This document shows, piece by piece, positions 45,427 through 52,821 of a DNA stretch of 64,000 nucleotides. Numbering within the stretch: the stretch's first letter is position 1; every line of letters begins with the position of its first letter. The notes under the pieces are model-generated. The model was given only the letters and a program-made list of their open reading frames with translations. It was not told the DNA's origin and ran no database searches. The position numbers and the translations under genes were made by a program. The DNA comes from an uncultured Bacteroidales bacterium (GTDB lineage: Bacteria > Bacteroidota > Bacteroidia > Bacteroidales > Bacteroidaceae), in the NCBI GenBank assembly GCA_902782245.1, contig CACZMI010000001.1, positions 124,001 to 188,000 on the forward strand. Reading direction: 5' to 3'.

Positions 45427-46440
45427 TCAGAATCCGTTAGGGTTTTGGCGCTGCCAGTTCCAGCTGTCACGAACCATCTCGTCAAGTCCATACTCAGCCT
45501 TCCAGCCCAACTCCCGCTCCGCCTTGGAGGGGTCGCTGTAGCAGGTGGCTATATCGCCCGGACGGCGGGGCTTGATGCTGTACGGCACCTTTACGCCGTT
45601 TACTCTCTCAAATGCCTTTACCACATCCAGCACCGAGTATCCGTGACCGGTACCAAGGTTGTAAAGTCCCAGGCCGCACTTACGCTCAATTGCCTTGAGG
45701 GCGCACACATGACCGCGGGCCAGGTCCACCACATGAATGTAGTCACGCACGCCTGTACCGTCAGGGGTATCGTAGTCATTGCCGAAAACTCCCAATTCAT
45801 CGCGTTTTCCTACTGCCACCTGTGTCACGTAAGGCATCAGGTTGTTGGGTATGCCGTTGGGGTTCTCGCCTATCAGGCCGCTGGGATGAGCGCCGATGGG
45901 GTTGAAGTAGCGCAACAGCACCACGTTCCACTCCTTATCGGCATATTGCATATCGGTCAATACCTGCTCCAGCATGCTCTTGGTCCAGCCGTAGGGGTTG
46001 GTGCAGACGCCTTTGGGGCACTCCTCGGTTATGGGGATTATCTGCGGATTGCCGTAAACGGTTGCGCTCGATGAAAAGATTATGTTCTTGACACCGTGGT
46101 CGCGCATAGCCTCAACCAGCACCAGCGTACCGCTGATGTTGTTCTCATAATACTCTATAGGCTTGCTTACTGACTCGCCCACGGCCTTGAGTCCGGCAAA
46201 ATGTATGCAGGCGTCAAACTTGTACTGCTCCAGCACCTTGTCCAGCCCCTTGCGGTCGCGGATATCGACCTTATGGAACGGTATCTCTGTTCCGCCCAGA
46301 ATCCTGGACACACGTCTCAGGCTCTCGGGGTTGGAGTTACTCAGATTGTCAACCACTACAGCAGTATGACCCGCCTTATAAAGTTCAATAATTGTGTGTG
46401 AGCCTATGAATCCGGCTCCACCTGTTACCAGTATATTCAT
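45427..46440 (-). CDS. galE: UDP-glucose 4-epimerase
   Basis: A 337-residue extended SDR enzyme. The NAD loop is TGGAGFIGSHT (6-16), the catalytic site SSSATVYG with the NPYGWTK Tyr-Lys pair, and the UDP-binding GVRDYIHVVDLARGH. It interconverts UDP-glucose and UDP-galactose; some GalE enzymes also accept the uronic acid forms. It overlaps the hydrolase gene by four bases and is two bases before the GHMP kinase gene. Confidence 0.93.
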   Translation of the reverse strand: MNILVTGGAGFIGSHTIIELYKAGHTAVVVDNLSNSNPESLRRVSRILGGTEIPFHKVDIRDRKGLDKVLEQYKFDACIHFAGLKAVGESVSKPIEYYENNISGTLVLVEAMRDHGVKNIIFSSSATVYGNPQIIPITEECPKGVCTNPYGWTKSMLEQVLTDMQYADKEWNVVLLRYFNPIGAHPSGLIGENPNGIPNNLMPYVTQVAVGKRDELGVFGNDYDTPDGTGVRDYIHVVDLARGHVCALKAIERKCGLGLYNLGTGHGYSVLDVVKAFERVNGVKVPYSIKPRRPGDIATCYSDPSKAERELGWKAEYGLDEMVRDSWNWQRQNPNGF

Positions 46441-47330
46441 TTACCAATGTTTTTTCTCTCCACAGTCCAGTCGGGGCGCTGCTCCAGTCCGCTGGGGCTA
46501 CCCACAAGCATCTTCTGAGCCTCCTTATCGCCCTTGAGTTGCCAATTGAGCCAAGCCAGGGCTGCAATTGAGAACTCACCTCCGTGGGGCTGGCCGTATG
46601 TGCCGCCGTGACCTACGGGATAGTTCACTGCAATTGCCGGAACATGGTCAATCTGCTTGAAGTCATCCATACCGTTCTCATATGCTATGTCGGTGGGACC
46701 GCCCAGCAGATACATCACCGGGGTGTGAATCTTCTTAAGGTCCTCCTTTGCGGGCATCGGCATACCGGGAACTGCCCCTGACGGATCTATGAATGATCCG
46801 CTGTTACATATCATGATTGCCTTGAGTCTTGTATCGGCCGCATTGACCAGAGTCTGCAGACCGCCGCATGACATACCTGCTGCAGCAATGTTCTTGACGT
46901 CCAGCTTATTGTAGTAGGGGCTGTTCTTATCGGCGTTCTGAGCAATTGCCCAATCAAGACCCTCAATCTGCTGCTCAGACTTGGACTGTGCGCCGCGGTA
47001 ACGCTCGCCCTCAGCCGGCCAGTAACCTATGGCTACTACCAGGAATCCGTGTGATGCAATCTCGCTCAGGAAATTCTGATGCTCCCAGGGAGAGTTGGTG
47101 CAGGCTCCGTTACCCCATACCAGAATGGGCAGCGGGTTCTTCTTGCCGAACTTGCTCAAGTCTGCGGGACGGAATATGGTATGTGCCTCAAGGCTTGGCT
47201 CCTCTACCATAATAGCCTTGTAAGGACCCGTTCCGCCATCCTCAACCGTACGGTTCTTTGTATAAGTCTCTTGAGCATTCAAGCTCATAACAAACGCTGC
47301 ACCCAGCAGCAGAGAAAGAATCCTTTTCAT
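46437..47330 (-). CDS. Exported alpha/beta hydrolase (esterase-like)
   Basis: A 297-residue protein with signal peptide (ending MSLNAQ). The nucleophile elbow is GMSCGG, and PILVWGNGACTNSPWEHQNFLSEIASHGFLV gives the oxyanion region. A C-terminal GHGGTYGQPHGG segment would supply the histidine. It resembles chlorophyllase/dienelactone-hydrolase-like and carbohydrate-esterase proteins found near plant-polysaccharide genes. It is the first gene of the operon running to DUF4249. The substrate is unknown. Confidence 0.82.
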   Translation of the reverse strand: MKRILSLLLGAAFVMSLNAQETYTKNRTVEDGGTGPYKAIMVEEPSLEAHTIFRPADLSKFGKKNPLPILVWGNGACTNSPWEHQNFLSEIASHGFLVVAIGYWPAEGERYRGAQSKSEQQIEGLDWAIAQNADKNSPYYNKLDVKNIAAAGMSCGGLQTLVNAADTRLKAIMICNSGSFIDPSGAVPGMPMPAKEDLKKIHTPVMYLLGGPTDIAYENGMDDFKQIDHVPAIAVNYPVGHGGTYGQPHGGEFSIAALAWLNWQLKGDKEAQKMLVGSPSGLEQRPDWTVERKNIGK

Positions 47331-47385
47331 ATCATGAAGTTTTTATAGTCTTTCGCAAATATAGACATTATTCTCGTTTAGGAGG

Positions 47386-47659
47386 GAACTTTTTGGGGTA
47401 TAGATATCTGAAACTACGCACGCCGAACCTTGGATTTGACGAGACAACGGCTCCAGGCTACTACGAGCCCCTACGGACCCTAAACGTCGAACTCCTCCTT
47501 ATAGCCCCTACGGGGTCTAACGTTCGTCAGACATGCGCCGTTCTTAACGGGATCCTCCGTGGGCTCTACGCTTACGCCCTCCGCCAATGCTCGTCAAACC
47601 CAAAGTTCGGCTACTGCAACAAGTTGCAGGGTTTCCGATACCTATACCCCAAAAAGTTC
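47386..47659. repeat. Nested long inverted repeat between GH51 and hydrolase genes
   Basis: Outer arms of 29 bases (47386-47414 and 47631-47659) match at 27 of 29. Inner arms of 22 bases (47422-47443 and 47590-47611) match at 20 of 22. CTGCAACAAGTTGCAG is a palindrome beside the right arm. AGCCCCTACGG occurs twice in the loop. The arms end in GAAAC/GTTTC as in module 2 of 23232-23774. No credible gene is present. Confidence 0.88.
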
Positions 47660-47665
47660 GCTCGC

Positions 47666-50206
47666 TTAATAAGCTTTGGTGATGGTCAGCACACCGGCCG
47701 ATAAGGCGGGAACGGAAAGGATTACGTCGTTTCCATCGAGCTTTCCGGCTGCTTTCTGCAGAGCTACTGCGTTCTTGTTCTCCATGCTGTTGGCTACAGT
47801 GAGTGAGCCGGGCGCATAGTACTCAAACTCCGTCTTGCTGACGCCCTCCCAGTCTCCTTTGATGCGCAGGGTTGCGGGTTCATCGGTGGGGTTGACTACC
47901 TTTACTATTACATCGGCTCCGTTCTCGGACATTGTGGTGCTTACGCTCACGTTGCCGGTCTCACCGCTGTATGCCAGGCGGTACTTGCTGAAGTGGTCGT
48001 ACCAGAGCTCAGTTACCTGGCAGTTGGGGGCCTTGAACAGGTCCTTGTAGTCAAAGTTTATGAACGCATTGTTCCAGTCGGGGGCATCGGTACGGCGGAT
48101 AAAGAGGGCGGCGGCGCCCATGGCAACTACGTCACGGGCCTCGCACATGTTCAGGAATCCACCGGCAAACAGACCTGTACGCCAGTCAATGCTGTTAAGG
48201 TTCCACTCTGAGATAAAGAGCTTGATATTGGGATTGGGGCCCTGGGCTATCATCTGGGCGTAACGGTCATACTGCTGTCCCAGACGCACCGGGCCGGTGG
48301 CGTAACCGCCCTGCTGCTCGTAGTGGTGCAGGCTCAGATAGTCAAAAAAATTACCGCTGCGCTTAATGAACTGCTCGTCCTCGCCGAATCCGCCGCAGGC
48401 AATAATCTTGATTGACGGATCAACCTCTCGCATGGCTGTGCTGAAATCACGCACGCATTTCTCGTATCGGTCAATACCCATCTCCCACATCTCGTTGTCT
48501 ATCTCCCAGAACTTGACATTATACGGTTCTGGGTGTCCGTTGGCGGCACGCTTTGCACCCCACTCATCGGTGGCAGGAGCGTTGCAGTAACGCACCCAGT
48601 TCACGGCATTCTGTAGGATCTGGTCGTATTCATCGGCCGGACGCTCAAACCTGACGCTTACCACGATAACCGGCTCTGTGTTGACCTCACGGCAAAAACG
48701 GATGAATTCATCGGTACCAAAGCAGTTCTGGTCATAGTCCATCCACATCCAGTGTGCCCAGCGCTCACGGTTCTCCTGCGGGCCGATGCCCCATTGCCAG
48801 TCATACTGCGCAACGTATCCGCCACCCGGCCAGCGCAGGCAGGTGGGGTGCAGCTCCTTTACGGCCTGCAGGATGTCTGGACGGAAACCACCCAAGTCCT
48901 TACCGGTCTGGGTGCTCATGGTAACCATATCTATCTGTACGGTTCCACCCTTGACTGAAATCGCAAAATCGCCGTCACCACTCACCTCAGGTTCCAGGGT
49001 GAATTCATATTTCTTCCACTCCTTGCTTTTTATCTTGCCAAGTGACTGGCGGGCTACAAACTGGCCATTTTCGTTACGGAGTCCAACAATAAGTTCACCC
49101 TTACCCTTAGCATATATGGAGCCAACATATTTTTCACCAGCGATAATATTCTGCGGACCCTGCATAATGCCGGATTCGGTCTTTACAGCAGTAATCTCCT
49201 GTGAGTAGCGCATGTTCACGGCATCGTCCTTTACAAGACGGTACTTGCCCTTACCGGTAGTCCAGAAGGGAGTCCACTCAGGAGCCACCTCCGGAATCTG
49301 CACATCCTTGGGGGTGCCGCTGAAAACTGTCTGTTCACCGCTCTTTACCGTGATGTTACGGTATGTAGCCTCAGTGTAATTAACCCAGAATACCAGGTCA
49401 TTCTTACCGGCCTGCTCCAGTCCGCTGTACTTGACCACCTCCTTGTCGTCAAAGTACATGGTAACATCGGCACCCTTACGGCTTATGCGTAACTTGTGCC
49501 AGTCCTGGTTCTCATTGACCTGATCCTTGGTGGCGGGGGCCGATGCCAAGGCGGCAAGGGTATTCATGCGCCTGCCGGGGCGGCCACCGAATCCCTGTGA
49601 CTCACGCACCTCCATTGCGCAGATTGAGAAATCGGCAGTGGAGCTCTGCTGCTGCAATGCGGCACGGGCGTTAGCCTCATTGGCGGCATCTATCTGTGAC
49701 TGTGTCTGTGCGGGTGTGAATGTGCGGCCCTCGTAATAGGGATCGTGTATGCGTGCAAAATATGCGCTTCCATCGGTCTTTTGACCGAATGCAAAGCGTA
49801 TGTCCATCAGTCCACCGCTCCATGAACGGCGTGCCAGTTTGTACGAGCGCCAGTTCAGGTCCATGGTGATTTCGTAGTCATCGGACTCAACGGTGGTGAT
49901 GCTGAGCGGCTGCTCGTAACGGGTGGGTGAGTGCAGGATCATGTCATCATCCATATACCAGCCGTCAAAATATCCGTCACGCGGCGGGATGCCGGGGTAC
50001 TGCTCGGGCTCGAATGAGCGGCCGTAGATCAACTCCTGCCAGACACCGTTGTTGGCGCTGAAGTAGATGTGCTCAAACAACTGTCCGTACAGCATCTCAT
50101 CAATGATGCCGCTGGGCTGCTTACTCTCAACTGTAATCTCATACTCGTTCTGTGCCTGAACCCCTAGACTCAGGGCAAGCACACACATTGCGGTTAGTTT
50201 TTTCAT
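47666..50206 (-). CDS. GH51 alpha-L-arabinofuranosidase
   Basis: The ATG at 50206 gives 846 residues with signal peptide (MKKLTAMCVLALSLGVQA). GQLFEHIYFSANNGVWQELIYGRSFE is typical of GH51. An insert at about 60-320 looks like a concanavalin/LamG-type carbohydrate-binding region (WHKLRISRKGADVTMYFDDKEV). The acid/base is in WEIDNEMWEMG (about 566) and the nucleophile in FISEWNLNS (about 665). It would remove arabinose side chains from arabinoxylan or arabinan. Confidence 0.93.
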   Translation of the reverse strand: MKKLTAMCVLALSLGVQAQNEYEITVESKQPSGIIDEMLYGQLFEHIYFSANNGVWQELIYGRSFEPEQYPGIPPRDGYFDGWYMDDDMILHSPTRYEQPLSITTVESDDYEITMDLNWRSYKLARRSWSGGLMDIRFAFGQKTDGSAYFARIHDPYYEGRTFTPAQTQSQIDAANEANARAALQQQSSTADFSICAMEVRESQGFGGRPGRRMNTLAALASAPATKDQVNENQDWHKLRISRKGADVTMYFDDKEVVKYSGLEQAGKNDLVFWVNYTEATYRNITVKSGEQTVFSGTPKDVQIPEVAPEWTPFWTTGKGKYRLVKDDAVNMRYSQEITAVKTESGIMQGPQNIIAGEKYVGSIYAKGKGELIVGLRNENGQFVARQSLGKIKSKEWKKYEFTLEPEVSGDGDFAISVKGGTVQIDMVTMSTQTGKDLGGFRPDILQAVKELHPTCLRWPGGGYVAQYDWQWGIGPQENRERWAHWMWMDYDQNCFGTDEFIRFCREVNTEPVIVVSVRFERPADEYDQILQNAVNWVRYCNAPATDEWGAKRAANGHPEPYNVKFWEIDNEMWEMGIDRYEKCVRDFSTAMREVDPSIKIIACGGFGEDEQFIKRSGNFFDYLSLHHYEQQGGYATGPVRLGQQYDRYAQMIAQGPNPNIKLFISEWNLNSIDWRTGLFAGGFLNMCEARDVVAMGAAALFIRRTDAPDWNNAFINFDYKDLFKAPNCQVTELWYDHFSKYRLAYSGETGNVSVSTTMSENGADVIVKVVNPTDEPATLRIKGDWEGVSKTEFEYYAPGSLTVANSMENKNAVALQKAAGKLDGNDVILSVPALSAGVLTITKAY

Positions 50207-50230
50207 ATTTGTAGACACTTCGTTGTTTAT

Positions 50231-50305
50231 AATACGTTAGCACCTGCGTTTCCTGTCCAAGCGTCCGTCTATCACGCAGGTTCTTTAGTATTGTTGGACG
50301 CTTGG
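50231..50305. repeat. Interleaved inverted repeats in the GH51 leader
   Basis: CCAAGCGTCC (50257-50266) pairs perfectly with GGACGCTTGG (50296-50305). AATACGTTAGCACCTGCGT (50231-50249) pairs imperfectly with ACGCAGGTTCTTTAGTATT (50274-50292). The two pairings cross, so the RNA could form a pseudoknot 25 bases ahead of the GH51 start. Confidence 0.65.
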
Positions 50306-50320
50306 TTCAGAAAATACGCT

Positions 50321-51604
50321 CTAAAGCTTGTTATTTGTCGAAACGTCCGGAGAAGACGCCCCTTTCTGCACTACTTTGAACAGTTTGTCACCGCGGCGGA
50401 CACGCTCCGGTGTCTTGAACGATACCCGGACTCCCTGCGGAACGGTCTCCACCGTCTTGAGGTCCACACGCGGATCATCCAGGTTGAAGGTGATGCAGCC
50501 GGTAGTGGCTCCCGTTACCATCAGTTTGTCACCGGCGCTTATGGGTGCGGCCTCGATGCTGAACTCGGCCACCTCAATCTTGGAGAACCAGTCGGTGCAC
50601 TTGCCCACATATACCTTGGTCTCGGTGGCCTGTGATCCGTAAACATCGTTCCACTCACCCAGGCGCTGACCCAGATAGTAGCCGTCCCAGAATCCGCGGT
50701 TGAATACGGTAGCCAGGCGCTTGTCCCACAAATCCTTCTTTTCATCGGTGAAATCACCGTCCAAAACAGCCTGGATTGCCTCGCCGTAGCACTCGGCCAC
50801 AGTGCGAACGTATTCAGGTCCGCGGGCTCGGCCCTCAATCTTGAACACCTGCACACCTGCCTCAATCATACGGTCCATAAAGCGTATGGTCTTAAGATCC
50901 TTGGGCGACATTATGTACTGGTTCTCAATGGCCAGTTCTATATCGGTCTCGCGGTCCTTGACAATGTATCCGCGACGGCATATCTGCATGCAGGCTCCGC
51001 GGTTGGCGCTGGCGTTCATCTCATTAAGGCTCAGGTAGCACTTGCCGCTTATGGCCATACAGAGTGCTCCGTGGCAGAACATCTCAATGCGGATCCGCTC
51101 ACCTTTCGGCCCACGAATATCCTGCTCTATTATCTGCTTGTGAATATCGGCCACCTGGTCCAGATTCAGTTCACGCGCCAGCACCACCACATCGGCAAAC
51201 TGAGCGTAGAACTTAAGCGCCTCGATGTTGCTTATGTTGAGCTGGGTGGACAGATGCACCTCCATCCCCACCTTGTTGCAGTAGGTCATCACCGCAATAT
51301 CGCACGCAATTATGGCCGATATCCCCGCCGCCAACGCAGCATCAACAATCTCGTGTACCAGCGGGATGTCCTCACCGTACATCACGGTATTCAGGGTCAG
51401 ATAACTCTGGACACCGTGAGCATTGCACTGTGAGGCAATCTCACGCAGGTCATCCAGAGTAAAATGGCTCGCACTGCGTGACCGCATGTTCAGCTTCTCC
51501 ACGCCAAAGTAGATTGACCCCGCTCCGGCCTGGAACGCAGCTGCCAGACTCTCCCACGAGCCCACCGGCGCCATTATCTCAAAATCTTTTCTCTCCATCT
51601 TCAT
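50321..51604 (-). CDS. U32 family peptidase-like protein (tRNA hydroxylation type)
   Basis: The ATG at 51604 gives 427 residues (MKMERKDFEIMAPVGSWESL); a TTG upstream lies in a repeat arm. The U32 signature IRIEMFCHGALCMAISGKCYLS and the second cysteine set NRGACMQICRR fit the four-cysteine iron-sulfur site of TrhP/RlhA-like proteins that hydroxylate RNA bases. The C-terminal beta-barrel (KVYVGKCTDWFSKIEVAEF) is complete. It follows dusB, another tRNA-modifying gene. Confidence 0.9.
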   Translation of the reverse strand: MKMERKDFEIMAPVGSWESLAAAFQAGAGSIYFGVEKLNMRSRSASHFTLDDLREIASQCNAHGVQSYLTLNTVMYGEDIPLVHEIVDAALAAGISAIIACDIAVMTYCNKVGMEVHLSTQLNISNIEALKFYAQFADVVVLARELNLDQVADIHKQIIEQDIRGPKGERIRIEMFCHGALCMAISGKCYLSLNEMNASANRGACMQICRRGYIVKDRETDIELAIENQYIMSPKDLKTIRFMDRMIEAGVQVFKIEGRARGPEYVRTVAECYGEAIQAVLDGDFTDEKKDLWDKRLATVFNRGFWDGYYLGQRLGEWNDVYGSQATETKVYVGKCTDWFSKIEVAEFSIEAAPISAGDKLMVTGATTGCITFNLDDPRVDLKTVETVPQGVRVSFKTPERVRRGDKLFKVVQKGASSPDVSTNNKL

Positions 51605-51608
51605 TTTC

Positions 51609-51748
51609 GCCAAAGTGTCCCACGCTCACCCCGTTCAGAATACGTTCTCTCGCGGGTTACTGTGGGACATGTATTCATTCTAAGGGTGTGTAACACATTG
51701 AATCGCTTTCTGGGGTTTCTGAGAGGGGTTGTTGTGGGACACTTTGGC
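51609..51748. repeat. 15-bp inverted repeat spanning the dusB 3' end and the U32 leader
   Basis: GCCAAAGTGTCCCAC (51609-51623) and GTGGGACACTTTGGC (51734-51748) are perfect complements. A third partial copy, GTGGGACA, is at 51662-51669. The right arm lies inside dusB, and the left arm begins five bases before the U32 ATG. Confidence 0.85.
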
Positions 51749-52730
51749 AAGCACCCCACTTAACTGTGATGCGATCCATAATCGCAAACAGTTCATCAAC
51801 AGTCTCGGCGCGGAGCATCTCAATACGCGTGTGGCGGAAATCCTCCAGCCCTTTGAACAGCGGGCTGGCAGCCAGATGTCGGCGTATGTGCACAATGCCA
51901 CGACGCTCATCCAGGCGGGCTATGCTGTCCAGAGTCTCCTGCTTGAGCACATCCATTTTCCACTGGAAACCGGGATCATCCCAAAGATGACCAGTCTCCA
52001 GATAGTGTTTTACCTCGCGGAAAATCCAGGGCCGCCCAAAACTGCCGCGACCAATCATGATGGCATCCACCCCGTATCGGTCAAAGCACTCCTTTGCACG
52101 CTCGGGAGTAGTGATATCTCCGTTGCCGATGATAGGGATCTTCATCCTGGGGTTCTCCTTTACCTTACCGATGAGAGTCCAATCGGCCTGTCCGGTGTAC
52201 ATCTGGGCGCGGGTACGGCCGTGAATGGTCAGGGCCTGAATACCGCAGTCCTGCAGTTGCTCAGCAAGTTCCACTATTATCTTGCTCTCATCATCCCAAC
52301 CCAGGCGGGTCTTTACAGTAACGGGAATCTTGACCGCATCCACCACGGCGCGCGTAATCTCCAGCATCTTGGGGATGTTCTGTAGCATGCCGGCACCGCC
52401 GCCCTTGCCTGCCACCTTCTTGACCGGACAGCCAAAGTTCAGGTCCAGCACATCGGGCCCGGCAGCCTCTACCATCTTTGCGGCACCCACCATAGCATCA
52501 GTATCCTTACCGTAAATCTGAATAGCCACGGGACGCTCCTCATCACATATGGTAAGTTTCTGCATGGAGCGGTTCACCTCACGTATCAGCGCATCGCTCG
52601 ATACGAACTCGGTATAGACCATATCTGCCCCGAACCGCTTGCAAAGCAGACGGAACGCCGGGTCCGTAACATCCTCCATAGGAGCCAAAAACACCGGTCT
52701 CTCCCCAAAATCAATCTCTCCTATCTTCAT
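51675..52730 (-). CDS. dusB: tRNA-dihydrouridine synthase
   Basis: A 351-residue FMN enzyme that reduces uridine in tRNA D loops. FLAPMEDVTDPAFR, the catalytic cysteine in LDLNFGCPVKKVAGK (about C100), VKTRLGWDD, HGRTRAQMYTG and IGRGSFGRPW are all present. The last about 25 residues after VKWGA are not typical and are written in a repeat element, so the C terminus appears extended by it. It diverges from the GH95 gene. Confidence 0.93.
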   Translation of the reverse strand: MKIGEIDFGERPVFLAPMEDVTDPAFRLLCKRFGADMVYTEFVSSDALIREVNRSMQKLTICDEERPVAIQIYGKDTDAMVGAAKMVEAAGPDVLDLNFGCPVKKVAGKGGGAGMLQNIPKMLEITRAVVDAVKIPVTVKTRLGWDDESKIIVELAEQLQDCGIQALTIHGRTRAQMYTGQADWTLIGKVKENPRMKIPIIGNGDITTPERAKECFDRYGVDAIMIGRGSFGRPWIFREVKHYLETGHLWDDPGFQWKMDVLKQETLDSIARLDERRGIVHIRRHLAASPLFKGLEDFRHTRIEMLRAETVDELFAIMDRITVKWGACQSVPQQPLSETPESDSMCYTPLE

Positions 52731-52788
52731 TTAAGGTGCTAAATTACTGATTTCCCCTACAATTCTGCCCCACATCGCAAAAAAAGAG

Positions 52789-52796
52789 TACTTTTG
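52789..52796 (+). promoter_or_regulatory. -7 element of the GH95 promoter
   Basis: TACTTTTG matches TAnnTTTG and lies 26 bases before the first ATG. Confidence 0.55.
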
Positions 52797-52821
52797 GAAC
52801 CTATAACGTAGCTAACCCTAT

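Noticed and set aside
47393..47704. Plus-strand 103-codon frame in the spacer between the hydrolase and GH51 genes
   Set aside because: It lies within the long inverted repeat and runs into the end of GH51; composition is not protein-like.
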